Shown piece by piece: positions 25,880-34,112 of a stretch of DNA of 48,424 bases. The stretch's first letter is position 1; the number at the start of each line of letters is the position of its first letter. Origin of the DNA: Polyangia bacterium (GTDB lineage Bacteria > Myxococcota_A > Polyangia > Polyangiales > Sandaracinaceae). The DNA is taken from positions 1 to 48,424 of the forward strand of contig JAUHXR010000026.1 in the NCBI GenBank assembly GCA_030426845.1. Direction: 5' to 3'. The notes below the pieces were generated by a model. It saw only the letters and a program-made list of their open reading frames with translations, ran no database searches and was not told the origin of the DNA. The translations under genes and the position numbers were made by a program.

Positions 25880-27456
25880 GTGCTCGCGACGTGACTGGCC
25901 GCGACGTGACGGCCCCTGACCCGAGCGCGAGCACGCGGAGCCCGAGCAAGCTCGGACGACGGGTCTTCCTGGGCGGCCTCGGCGCCTCCGCGGCGCTCGC
26001 GGCGACCGCGCGCTTCGGCGGCGCGCGCGCCCAGGCGACGGACGTGCGGCGCTTCGTGTTCGTGCTCTCGGGCAACGGCTACGACGCCTCGATCACCATG
26101 TCGCCGATGGTCCGCGACTTCATCGGCTCCACGCGCGGCTACCCGGTGCGCGAGGAGTACTGGTGGGGTGAGGGCTACCGTGAGGGCTACTACGACCCTG
26201 CGCAGTCGGCGCCGGTCGAGCTCGGCGGCGCGCTGAGCGGGGCGCCCGGCCTGCGGGGGCTCGAGGCGGCGGGGCTCCTCGACAAGAGCGCGATGATCTA
26301 CGGGCTCTCGTCGCGGATCACCGGCGGCGGTCACTCGACGGGGCACGGCGTGTTGTCGTCGACGCGCACGCTCGGAGGCCGCCCGGCCGGCGAGACGATC
26401 GACCACGCGCTCGCGCGGCTCGACGCGGTCCGCGGCACGGGCGGCGCGCGCGCGCCGCTCTCGGCCATCCGGGTCGGCGCGACCGCGGGGGGCCAGGACC
26501 GCATCGGCTACGGCTGCTGCGCGGCGGGGCGCGGGTCGGCGGTGCCGGTGCTCTACTCGACCGAGGCGACCTACAACGCCTACGTGCGACCGTTCGTCGA
26601 TCCGGGCGCGGTCGAGGCCCTCGACTACCGCCAGCGGCTGCTCGAGCTCGGCCAGCGCGACGCGACGCGCGCGCGGGACGCGCTCGGGGCGGACGGAGCG
26701 CAGGCGACGGCGATGCTCGACGCGATGAGCGGCCAGCTCGCCGACCTCGCGATCTTCCGCGAGCGCGTCCAGGGGCGCGGCGGGCGGCTCACCCTCGCGC
26801 CGGTCGCGCCGACCGTGGGGATGGACCCGTTCCAGCTCAAGCAGTTCCAGGCGGACGTGATCGCCTCGGCGTTCGAGGCGGACCTCGCGCGCGTCGCGGT
26901 GCTCTCGCTCGGGGCGGGCAACGGCTCCTGGACGTTCCCGTACGAAGGCGTCGGGCGCATCAGCGACGCCGACTCCTCGCACGGCTCGCTCTATCACCCG
27001 TTCAGCGGGGTCGGGGCGGACAGCGACGAGATGGCCGACAAGGTTCAGCGCCGCAGCGAGATGCGCGAGATCTGGAGCCGCGAGCTCGACGTGGTCGCGT
27101 CCCTGGCGGCGAAGCTCGACGCGCTCCCCGAGCCGGACGGCAGCGGCTCGATGCTCGACCGCACGGTGATCGTCTACCTCGCGGACAACGGCGTCGGGCA
27201 CCACGCGTCGGCGCGGGACTACCCGACGCTGATCATCGGCGGCGGCGATCTCGGGCTGCGCACCGGTGGCCGCGCGGTCTTCTACCCGGACGTCAACAAC
27301 ACCGACTCCGACGGCCGGCGCGAGCTGGTCAACCTCTGGAGCACGCTCGCGGTCACGCTCGCGAGCGCCCCGGCCGATCGCGACGGGAGCCTCGAGGGCT
27401 TCGGCGACCGGGGCACGCGCCTCGCGGGTGGGGTGCTCCCGGAGCTGCTCGGCTGA
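25876..27456 (+). CDS. DUF1552 protein with Tat signal
   Basis: 526 aa from a GTG that overlaps the upstream stop (GTGA). Residues 30-60 form a twin-arginine signal (LGRRVFLGGLGASAALA), so the protein is exported folded. The body has the marks of DUF1552: FVLSGNGYDA, GLSSRITGGGHSTGHG, SSHGSLYHPF, DRTVIVYLADNGVGHHA and a TGGRAVFY-type segment near the end. The histidines in HSTGHG, SSHG and GHH suggest metal binding as in sulfatase/phosphatase-like folds, but no reaction is established. The close coupling with the CX4CH lipoprotein suggests a joint envelope complex. Confidence 0.85.
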   Translation: MSARDVTGRDVTAPDPSASTRSPSKLGRRVFLGGLGASAALAATARFGGARAQATDVRRFVFVLSGNGYDASITMSPMVRDFIGSTRGYPVREEYWWGEGYREGYYDPAQSAPVELGGALSGAPGLRGLEAAGLLDKSAMIYGLSSRITGGGHSTGHGVLSSTRTLGGRPAGETIDHALARLDAVRGTGGARAPLSAIRVGATAGGQDRIGYGCCAAGRGSAVPVLYSTEATYNAYVRPFVDPGAVEALDYRQRLLELGQRDATRARDALGADGAQATAMLDAMSGQLADLAIFRERVQGRGGRLTLAPVAPTVGMDPFQLKQFQADVIASAFEADLARVAVLSLGAGNGSWTFPYEGVGRISDADSSHGSLYHPFSGVGADSDEMADKVQRRSEMREIWSRELDVVASLAAKLDALPEPDGSGSMLDRTVIVYLADNGVGHHASARDYPTLIIGGGDLGLRTGGRAVFYPDVNNTDSDGRRELVNLWSTLAVTLASAPADRDGSLEGFGDRGTRLAGGVLPELLG

Positions 27457-27504
27457 GGGGCGGCCGGCGCGCCGTCGGACGGGCGGCGATTCGAGCCGGA
27501 GCCG

Positions 27505-28134
27505 TCAGAGGCCGAGGCAGCCGGTGAAGGTGAAGGTCGCGAGCTCGCTCGCGGACGTCGGCGAGGTGATGTCGCGGAGGTCGCGCGAGTCGCCGACCTC
27601 CTGCATCGTCTCGCAGCGCATCTCGCCGGTGAGGGTGGGCACGCCGTCCACGTCGTCGATGCGCACGCGCTGGATCTGACAGGGCCGCGCGGGGCTCGGC
27701 GGGTTGTTCGTGCAGGGGCCGATCGTGTCGACGTCGTCCGGCTCGAAGAAGCGCATCTCGCAGAAGGAGTCGACGATGCGGCCGCCCGTCACCGGCACGC
27801 GCGCGCCGGCGAGGCGGAAGCCGTAGCCGTCCGGGCTCATCGCCGAGAGGTTCATCCGCCGGTCGGTGCCCTCGATGGTGAGGTCGCACTCGACCGTGGC
27901 GCCGTCCATCAGGTGCTGCGCGTCGATGCCGCGCGCGGGCGGGTCCATCGCGGGGCAGTCGCCCGAGTTGCAGCGCATCCGCCACTCCACGAAGGCGCGG
28001 GGGCCGGTGAGGCCCGAGTCGCGGAACATCACCTGCGGGCCATCGGTCGCCGCGTCGCCGCCGCCGCCGCCGTCACCGCACCCCGCGAGCGCGAGCGCGA
28101 GGCAGCACCCCAAGCCAAAGCCGAGCCCCTTCAT
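27505..28134 (-). CDS. Predicted lipoprotein, function unknown
   Basis: 209 aa. The signal ends in LALAGC (Cys19), followed by a Gly/Asp linker. The mature domain has scattered Cys (RCNSGDCPAM, VECDLTIEG, SFCEMRFFE, MRCETM, FTGCLGL) and beta-rich character. The start at 28134 gives a standard lipoprotein signal and has CATGGT 7 nt upstream (28142-28147); in-frame codons further upstream would put non-signal sequence first. It is divergent from the SpoIID gene and convergent with the DUF1552 gene. Family unrecognised. Confidence 0.7.
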   Translation of the reverse strand: MKGLGFGLGCCLALALAGCGDGGGGGDAATDGPQVMFRDSGLTGPRAFVEWRMRCNSGDCPAMDPPARGIDAQHLMDGATVECDLTIEGTDRRMNLSAMSPDGYGFRLAGARVPVTGGRIVDSFCEMRFFEPDDVDTIGPCTNNPPSPARPCQIQRVRIDDVDGVPTLTGEMRCETMQEVGDSRDLRDITSPTSASELATFTFTGCLGL

Positions 28135-28185
28135 GGGCCTGACCATGCCCCAGCCGAGGGTGGATGTCACCGCTCGACAAACCGC

Positions 28186-28197
28186 GACCGATCGGTC
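28186..28197. promoter_or_regulatory. 12-bp palindrome in divergent promoter
   Basis: GACCGATCGGTC is a perfect palindrome 15 bp before the SpoIID gene and 52 bp before the divergent lipoprotein gene, well placed as a shared operator. Confidence 0.35.
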
Positions 28198-28211
28198 ACC
28201 TTGCCGCGGTC

Positions 28212-29762
28212 ATGCCTCGCCGCGTTCCCCTCCTCGCGCTCGTCGCGGTCTGCGCCTGCGCCCCGCCGAGCGGGCCGGCGATCGCGCCGCCGGTCGCGTC
28301 GCCGCTCGCCGGTCGCGTGGTCGACGCCCTGAGCGGCGCGCCGGTCGCCGGGGCGGAGGTGGAGCGGGGCGACGCGCGAGCGGTCACCGATCGCGACGGG
28401 CGCTTCGCCCTCGGGGGCGCGACCGGGCCGACGCGCGCGCGGGCCGCCGGCTACCTCGGGCTGACCCGCCTGCGGCTCGAGGGCGCGGCGCCCATCGAGC
28501 TCGCCCTCTGGCCGGCCGATCCCGACGACGCGGCGGTCGAGGCGCACCTCGCGCGGCTCGAGGTGGGCCGCGCGCTCCGGGACGATCCGGCGGATCCCGC
28601 GCTCCGGCCCGAGGCGCGCGCCTGGATCCTGGGCGAGGCGGTCGAGCCCGAGCCCGGCGCGGTCGGGCGCGCGACGGCGGCGCTCTCGGCCGCGCCGACC
28701 ACGATCCGGATCTGGCGGCGCAGCATCGACGGCGCGACCGCGAGCTGCTCGGGGCGCGTCGACGTGATGGACTTCGAGGACTACATCCGCGGCGTCCTCC
28801 CGCACGAGTGGATCGCGAGCTGGCACGACGAGTCGCTCCGCGCCGGCGCGCTGAGCATCCGCACCTACGCCTGGGGGTGGATCGCGCGCGGCGGCAAGTA
28901 CGATTGCGCAGACCTCGACGACACGGCGCGCTCGCAGGTCTACCGCGACGACCGCACCGCGCGGGCGACGATGGCGGTGGACGACACACGCGGGGAGGCG
29001 ATCACCCAGGACGGGGTGCTCGTGAGCGGCGAGTACAGCGCGGAGAACGGCGATCCGACGGCGGCCGGGGTGGCCGATCCGCTCTGCCGAGGCTTCGAGA
29101 TCCGGGGGCACCGCCGCGGGATGTGCCAGTGGGGCTCGCAGCGCTGGGCGCGCGACGAGGGGCGTGACCACGTCTGGATCGCGGAGCACTACTGGCCGGG
29201 CGGCGCGATCGAGCGCGCCGAGGAGCCGGGGACGGCCTACGACGCGGCCCTGGTGGCCGTCGAGGCGCCGGCCGAGGCGCGCCCCGGCGAGCTCGTCCCG
29301 GTCACGGTGGTGATGGAGAACCTCGGGACGCGCACCTGGATGGAGCAGGTGGCCTTGACCGCGCTGGACCCGGCGCTCCGGGCGCCCGGATGGATCGACG
29401 AGGCCACGGTCGTCCGCGGCGCGCCGATGGTGGTCGAGACGGGCGAGCTGGCGCGCTTCAGCTTCGAGGTGCTCGCGCCGGCGACGACCGGCGAGGTCTC
29501 GGCGCGGTTCCAGCTCGCGCCGGAGGGGGAGGCCGCGTTCGGGCCTGCGGTGGCGTTGAGCCTCTCGGTGACCGACGGGGCGGCGCTCGCCGACGCGGGC
29601 GGCGGAGCGGACGCGGGGCCGGAGCGAGGCGACGCGGGGGAGGCGAGCGGCGAGCTGCGCGGGGGCTGCGCGGTGCGGCCGACGCGCCACGCGGGAGCCT
29701 GGCTCGGGTGGCTCGGGCTCGCGGTCGTCGTGTTCGGCGCGCGGCGTCGGTTCGGCGGCTGA
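28212..29762 (+). CDS. SpoIID/LytB-domain protein with MYXO-CTERM-like tail
   Basis: 516 aa. The signal region reads LLALVAVCACAPP, possibly a lipobox. Residues about 30-85 form a carboxypeptidase-regulatory-like beta domain (LAGRVVDALSGAPVAGAEVE). A SpoIID domain follows (DVMDFEDYIRGVLPHEW, GALSIRTYAWGW, GHRRGMCQWGSQRWA); SpoIID enzymes are lytic transglycosylases acting on peptidoglycan. A CARDB-like beta domain comes next (about 350-450). The C-terminus has GGC (C486), a hydrophobic span and RRR, the layout of the MYXO-CTERM sorting signal. The ATG at 28212 is chosen because an upstream in-frame start adds a polar, non-signal leader. Confidence 0.83.
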   Translation: MPRRVPLLALVAVCACAPPSGPAIAPPVASPLAGRVVDALSGAPVAGAEVERGDARAVTDRDGRFALGGATGPTRARAAGYLGLTRLRLEGAAPIELALWPADPDDAAVEAHLARLEVGRALRDDPADPALRPEARAWILGEAVEPEPGAVGRATAALSAAPTTIRIWRRSIDGATASCSGRVDVMDFEDYIRGVLPHEWIASWHDESLRAGALSIRTYAWGWIARGGKYDCADLDDTARSQVYRDDRTARATMAVDDTRGEAITQDGVLVSGEYSAENGDPTAAGVADPLCRGFEIRGHRRGMCQWGSQRWARDEGRDHVWIAEHYWPGGAIERAEEPGTAYDAALVAVEAPAEARPGELVPVTVVMENLGTRTWMEQVALTALDPALRAPGWIDEATVVRGAPMVVETGELARFSFEVLAPATTGEVSARFQLAPEGEAAFGPAVALSLSVTDGAALADAGGGADAGPERGDAGEASGELRGGCAVRPTRHAGAWLGWLGLAVVVFGARRRFGG

Positions 29763-29874
29763 GGCGGGTCGGTCTCGCGCGGCGGGCCGTGCCGGGCGGT
29801 CCCGTTCGGGGCGGCCGGCTTCCCTCGTGGGCTCTTGGGCGGCGGGCGTGGGCGGGGCAGGGGACCTCGGGCGT

Positions 29875-31074
29875 CTACTGGCGCCCCTCGTAGGACCGCA
29901 AGATACGTTTTGCCACCGAGATCTTGTGCACCTCGTCCGGGCCGTCGTAGAGGCGCGCCGCGCGCTCTTCCCGGTACCAGAGGGCCAGGGGCGTGTCGTC
30001 CGTCATGCCGAGCGCGCCGTGGACCTGCAGGGCGCGGTCGAGGACGCGCTGGAGGACGCCGGCCCCGAAGAACTTGATGAGGCTGATCTCGGTCTTGGCC
30101 GCGCCCGCGCCGCCGGCGTCCATGCGCTCGGCGGCCTGCAGGACCATGAGGCGCGCGGCGTCGATCTCGGCGCGGCTCTCGGCGATCCACGCCTGCACGA
30201 TCTGGCGGGTGCCGAGCGGCTTCTCCGGCGCGATCTCGCGCTGCGCGGCCCGCGCGCACATCAGCTCGAACGCGCGCTCGCAGATGCCCATCCACCGCAT
30301 GCAGTGGTGGATCCGTCCGGGACCGAGGCGGGCCTGGGCGAGGAGGAAGCCGGCGCCCTCGGGGCCGAGGCGGTTCGTCTGCGGCACCCGCACGTCCTCG
30401 AAGGTGACCTCGCTGTGGGAGGCCCAGCCGCCGCCCGCGTGGCCCATCACGGAGATGTTCCGGACGTTCGTGTATCCGGGCGTGTCGAGCGGGACGAGGA
30501 TCTGCGAGGCGCGCGCGTGGGTCGACGCGTCGGGGTCGGTGACCGCCATCACGATGGTGAAGGCGGCGCCGTCGGCCGCGGTGGTGAACCACTTGCGGCC
30601 GTTGATCACGTAGTCATCGCCGTCCTTCACCGCGGTCGTGCTCATCCACACGGGGTTCGAGCCGGCGTGCATCGGCTCGGTCATCGCGAAGCAGCTGCGG
30701 GTCTCGCCGCGGACGAGCGGGTCGAGGTAGCGCGCCTTCTGCGCGTCGGTCCCCGCGTGGAGGAGGAGCTCCATGTTGCCGACGTCGGGCGCCTGGCAGT
30801 GGAAGGCGTAGTGGCCGATCGGGCTGCGGCCGAGGACCTCCGAGACGTAGGCGAAGTCCATCAGGGACATCCCCATGCCGCCGTGCTCCTGCGGCAGGAA
30901 CGGAGCCCACAGCCCGAGCTCCTTCACCTTCGCCCGCTTCTCCTCGAGCGCCGGGAGCGTGGCGAGGAAGCCCTCTTGCAACAGCGTGGGCTCGAGGGGG
31001 ATGAGCTCCTCGTCCACGAACTGGCGGATGCGCTTCAGCGTCCCTCGGATCTCTTCGCTCGGCTCGAACCCCAT
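29875..31074 (-). CDS. Acyl-CoA dehydrogenase family protein
   Basis: 399 aa, the usual length. The three domains are in order: an N-terminal helical part (about 1-125), a middle beta domain (FAMTEPMHAGSNP, NGRKWFTTAADGA, VTFEDVRVP) and a C-terminal helical domain with LQVHGALGMTDDTPLALWYREERAARLYDG, the FAD-binding and dimer signature. It is expected to oxidise an acyl-CoA thioester with FAD. GGAGGAG lies 4 nt before the ATG, one of the few clear Shine-Dalgarno sites in the window. It is divergent from the flavoprotein gene. Confidence 0.95.
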   Translation of the reverse strand: MGFEPSEEIRGTLKRIRQFVDEELIPLEPTLLQEGFLATLPALEEKRAKVKELGLWAPFLPQEHGGMGMSLMDFAYVSEVLGRSPIGHYAFHCQAPDVGNMELLLHAGTDAQKARYLDPLVRGETRSCFAMTEPMHAGSNPVWMSTTAVKDGDDYVINGRKWFTTAADGAAFTIVMAVTDPDASTHARASQILVPLDTPGYTNVRNISVMGHAGGGWASHSEVTFEDVRVPQTNRLGPEGAGFLLAQARLGPGRIHHCMRWMGICERAFELMCARAAQREIAPEKPLGTRQIVQAWIAESRAEIDAARLMVLQAAERMDAGGAGAAKTEISLIKFFGAGVLQRVLDRALQVHGALGMTDDTPLALWYREERAARLYDGPDEVHKISVAKRILRSYEGRQ

Positions 31075-31115
31075 GACTCCTCCGGGCCCCGCGGGCCGGG
31101 CGCAGGGTAGCAGCC

Positions 31116-31131
31116 CCCCGCTCAAGCGGGG
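31116..31131. promoter_or_regulatory. CCCCGCT-CA-AGCGGGG inverted repeat in divergent gap
   Basis: Perfect 7-bp arms lie about midway in the 121-bp gap between the divergent acyl-CoA dehydrogenase and flavoprotein genes, a position suited to a shared operator. Confidence 0.35.
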
Positions 31132-31195
31132 CGCCCCGGCGCCGTACGCCCCCAACGATCCCCCGCCGAGGCGAGCGGATCGCGTGGAGGTGGGA

Positions 31196-32593
31196 ATGGC
31201 TCGAGGGAAGCGGGCGGTCGTGGTCGGGGCGGGGGCGGTGGGCATCGCCGCCGCGAGGCTCCTCGCGCGCCAGGGCGCGGCGGTGACCCTGATCGATCCG
31301 GCGCGCGCGATCGGCGGCGCCTGGCGAGCCTTCGAGGCGGAGCCCGGGGCGGACGTCGAGGAGCAGGGCCTGCGGTTCGATCGCGGCTTCCGGGTCGGGG
31401 AGTCGACGGGCGACGCCCGCCTCGACCACGCGCTCTTCGGCAGCCTCGACCTGGAGTGGCGCCGGAGCCCCGGCTACGCCCGCGAGGGCCACGTGGTCGG
31501 CGGGCGCCTGTCGACCCATGCGCGCTGCCCCGACGCGCGGGCGTTCGGCGAGGCCGTCGCGGCCCGCGCGCTCATCGAGATCCACGGCGCGCGCCCCGAC
31601 GCCTTGGCGGTCGATCTCGCGGCCACGTTGCGCGCGCGGTTCGGCCCGACGCTCACCGAGACGCTGTACCGGCCCGCGTTCCACAAGCTGTTCGGGGTCG
31701 ACCTGGAGACGCTCGCGCCGGAGGCCGGCCGCGGGCGGATCCCGTCGCGGGTCACCCTCACCGATCACGGTCAGACCGAGCGGCACCTGCGCGAGTCGAG
31801 CGCGCTGCGCGCGCGCCTCGCCCACCCGTCGAGCCGCGGGCTCCGAGCCCCTGGCCAGGCCACGCTCGTGCCGGCGCGCGGCCCGGCCGAGGGCTGGATC
31901 CGGGCGGGCCTCGCCGACCTCGCGCGCGACCCCTCGGTCAGCGTACGACCCGGCGCGCGCCTCGCGTCGGTGCGGCGACGCGGCGCGAGCGTGGACGCGG
32001 TGATCCTCGACGGCGGCGAGCTCATCCCCACCTCGTGCCTCGTGTGGACCCGCTCGGCCGCGAGCCTCCTGCGGGCGACCCACCTCGCGACCGCGACGCC
32101 GCGCCTGCCCGCCCGCGACGTGGCGCTGGTGCACCTGGTCGCCGACGTCGAGCCCGCCACCGACGTGGTGCGAGCCCAGCTCTACGACGAGCCCGCGCAG
32201 ATCGCGAGCGCGGTGTTCTACCGCGAGCTGCGGCCCGCCGCGTCGGCGCTCGAGCGGCGCGCGGTGACCTGCGAGGTCCTCCTCGACCCCCACGCGCCCC
32301 TCGACGAGCGGGCGCTCAGCCAGGCGGCGCTCGCCGAGCTCTGCGAGGTCGGCCTCATGCCGGCGGGGGCGCGCCTCGAGCGGGCGTGGTTCGAGCGCTT
32401 CTCCGGGGCCCTGCCGATCCCGACCGTCGAGGTGGGACAGGCCGACCAGCGGGCGCGGCTCGCAGTCGGCGAGCTGACCAACGTGGCGCTCCTGCCGGGC
32501 GGCTCCGACGCGCCGCTCCGGTGCACCCTGCGCGCGGCCGACCGGGAGGTCTCGCGGCTGCTCGGGACCTCGCCGCTCTCGCGCGCGGCCTGA
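31196..32593 (+). CDS. FAD-dependent amine-oxidase/UGM-like flavoprotein
   Basis: 465 aa. It opens with a dinucleotide-binding Rossmann motif, VVVGAGAVGIAAARLL (GxGxxG at 11-16) and IGGAW near residue 40. The body resembles the NAD(P)-binding/amine-oxidase class that includes UDP-galactopyranose mutase and protoporphyrinogen-oxidase-like proteins: LYRPAFHKLFG and a C-terminal ALLPGGSDAPL. The substrate is not clear. GGAGGTGG precedes the ATG. The next plus-strand gene encodes a nucleotide-sugar isomerase homologue, so a sugar role is possible, but the 179-bp gap contains its own sigma-54-type promoter. Confidence 0.8.
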   Translation: MARGKRAVVVGAGAVGIAAARLLARQGAAVTLIDPARAIGGAWRAFEAEPGADVEEQGLRFDRGFRVGESTGDARLDHALFGSLDLEWRRSPGYAREGHVVGGRLSTHARCPDARAFGEAVAARALIEIHGARPDALAVDLAATLRARFGPTLTETLYRPAFHKLFGVDLETLAPEAGRGRIPSRVTLTDHGQTERHLRESSALRARLAHPSSRGLRAPGQATLVPARGPAEGWIRAGLADLARDPSVSVRPGARLASVRRRGASVDAVILDGGELIPTSCLVWTRSAASLLRATHLATATPRLPARDVALVHLVADVEPATDVVRAQLYDEPAQIASAVFYRELRPAASALERRAVTCEVLLDPHAPLDERALSQAALAELCEVGLMPAGARLERAWFERFSGALPIPTVEVGQADQRARLAVGELTNVALLPGGSDAPLRCTLRAADREVSRLLGTSPLSRAA

Positions 32594-32617
32594 GACCGTC
32601 GGCGGTCCCGCGAGGGA

Positions 32618-32635
32618 GCGTCAGGCGCGTGACGC
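32618..32635. promoter_or_regulatory. GCGTCA-N6-TGACGC inverted repeat (possible upstream activator site)
   Basis: Perfect 6-bp arms centred 51 bp upstream of the -24 GG of the sigma-54-like promoter at 32676. Its TGACG half-site is shared with the palindrome at 36713-36724, which stands before the other sigma-54-like promoter. Confidence 0.4.
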
Positions 32636-32675
32636 GCGGCCGGGCTCGGGCCGGCTCCTCCGCGGCGGGGTCGCT

Positions 32676-32691
32676 CGGCACGGAGGCTGCA
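32676..32691 (+). promoter_or_regulatory. Sigma-54-type (-24/-12) promoter
   Basis: CGGCACGGAGGCTGCA matches the consensus TGGCACG-N4-TTGCW except at the first base and the first T of the -12 box. The diagnostic GG (32677-32678) and GC (32689-32690) are exactly 10 nt apart. Transcription would begin near 32702, about 70 nt before the QdtA-like gene. Confidence 0.55.
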
Positions 32692-32772
32692 CTCAAGGCC
32701 TACGCGTCGACCGGGCTCAAGTCGGAGCCGCGAGCGTCCGATGGTTCTGGTCGAGCCCTCAGGAGAACCGCC

Positions 32773-33369
32773 ATGGCCGAGCCTGCCACCGTCTTGCCGC
32801 CCCCGCCCTCGTCGCCCGTCCGCCTGGTGACCGCGCGCCCGCGCGGGACGATCCCGCCGCCGTTCGGCGAGCCCACCGGGGTGCGTCGCGTCTCGTTCGT
32901 CGAGCTGCAGAAGATCGGCGACGCGCGGGGTGACCTGGTGGTCGCGGAGCTCGACAAGCACGTGCCCTTCCTCGTGGAGCGAATGTACGCGCTGGTGAAC
33001 GTCCCCTCGAACGCGGACCGCGGCGGCCACGCGCACAAGGAGCTCGAGCAGGTGCTCGTGGTGCTCAGCGGCGGGTTCGAGCTCGTCGTCGACGACGGCG
33101 CGCACCGGCAGAGCATCTTCCTCGACGAGCAGACGCGCGGCGTCTACCTCCGCCCCATGGTGTGGCGCGAGCTCCGGCGCTTCCGCCCCGGCACCGTCTG
33201 CGTCGTCCTCGCCTCCTCGGTCTACGAGGAGGGCGACTACCTGCGCGACTACGACAGCTTCAAGGCCGAGCTCCGGGCCCGCGGCCTCGACCGCCCCAGC
33301 CCCGCGTCGTCGGGCGTGCACCGGCTCTCGAGCGTCTACCCGGTCGACCCCGCGCGCCGGACGGGCTGA
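32773..33369 (+). CDS. QdtA/FdtA-like sugar 3,4-ketoisomerase (cupin)
   Basis: 198 aa. After a Pro-rich leader of about 35 residues, the body has RGGHAHKELEQVLVVLSGGFELVVDDG and LDEQTRGVYLRPMVWRELRRF, the conserved cupin motifs of dTDP-4-oxo-6-deoxyglucose 3,4-ketoisomerases (QdtA/FdtA, WxcM-like). These make dTDP-3-oxo sugars for amino-sugar synthesis. The other enzymes of such a pathway are not in the window, so the precise substrate is open. AGGAG lies 8 nt before the ATG. A sigma-54-type promoter lies upstream. The leader and a C-terminal extension make it longer than typical members. Confidence 0.85.
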   Translation: MAEPATVLPPPPSSPVRLVTARPRGTIPPPFGEPTGVRRVSFVELQKIGDARGDLVVAELDKHVPFLVERMYALVNVPSNADRGGHAHKELEQVLVVLSGGFELVVDDGAHRQSIFLDEQTRGVYLRPMVWRELRRFRPGTVCVVLASSVYEEGDYLRDYDSFKAELRARGLDRPSPASSGVHRLSSVYPVDPARRTG

Positions 33370-33372
33370 CGC

Positions 33373-34074
33373 TCACCCGGGAGGCGGGCACACCAGCGTC
33401 TCGCGCGCGTTCTGGCACCGGAAGCCGAAGGGGCAGCCGAAGTCCCTGCCGTCGACGCAGTTGACCTCGACGCAGCGCCCTTCGACACACAGCTTCGGAT
33501 AGGCCGGATCGTAGTTGCAGTCGCAGTCCGCGCCGCAGGTCCGCAGGCACTGGTAGACCCCGTCGAGCCGGGCGCAGCCCTGACCCTCCGGGCACTCGCT
33601 GGCGCAGGTCCGGGACACGCAGCGACCCCCCTGGCAGCCCTGATGCGGCTCACAGTCGCCGTCCTCGGCGCAGGTCACGGCCCGGCACGCGCTGCCCGGC
33701 TCGCAGACCTCGTCCGCGGCGCAGCCCGTGACCTCGCAAGGCAACGCGTCGCAGAGCCCGTCGCGGCACGCGCCAGCCACGCAGTCGTCGGAGCCTACAC
33801 ACCGCTGCCCCCGCGCGCAGACGCGGGTCCCGCTCGCGTCGTCATGGAGGACGCAGACGTGCCCGTCACGGCAGTCCGCGTCCTCGGCGCAGGTGTCGCC
33901 GACACAGGCGCCGTCCACGCACACGGCGTCGTTTGGGTCCCACAGGAGCAGGCAGTCCGCGCCGGACGCGCACGGCGCCGCCCGGACGCACTGAGGGAGC
34001 CCCGCCGTCTCGATCACCGTCGGCTCGCAGCCCGCGCCGATCAGGAGCAACGCGATGTACGCGCGACGTCGCAT
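33373..34074 (-). CDS. Cys-rich lipoprotein
   Basis: 233 aa. The signal ends in LIGAGC (Cys16). The rest is a run of short Cys knots (CVDGACVGDTCAEDADC, CVAGACRDGLCD, CQGGRCVSRTC, CDCNYDPAYPKLC), the Dickkopf-like pattern common in myxobacterial surface lipoproteins. It should be extracellular and disulfide-rich; a function is unknown. TATCGT lies 6 nt before the ATG at 34074, which decides this start against an in-frame one 15 nt upstream. It is convergent with the QdtA-like gene, 3 bp apart. Confidence 0.8.
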   Translation of the reverse strand: MRRRAYIALLLIGAGCEPTVIETAGLPQCVRAAPCASGADCLLLWDPNDAVCVDGACVGDTCAEDADCRDGHVCVLHDDASGTRVCARGQRCVGSDDCVAGACRDGLCDALPCEVTGCAADEVCEPGSACRAVTCAEDGDCEPHQGCQGGRCVSRTCASECPEGQGCARLDGVYQCLRTCGADCDCNYDPAYPKLCVEGRCVEVNCVDGRDFGCPFGFRCQNARETLVCPPPG

Positions 34075-34080
34075 CGGGTC

Positions 34081-34086
34081 ACGATA
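34081..34086 (-). promoter_or_regulatory. -10-like hexamer for Cys-rich lipoprotein gene
   Basis: TATCGT on the minus strand, 6 nt upstream of the ATG at 34074. Confidence 0.45.
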
Positions 34087-34112
34087 CACGTCGCAAGCTG
34101 GCTTGTGGAGGG

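Noticed and set aside
28167-29690. Long minus-strand frame opposite the SpoIID protein
   Set aside because: Antisense to a protein with clear domains; Arg-rich and without motifs.
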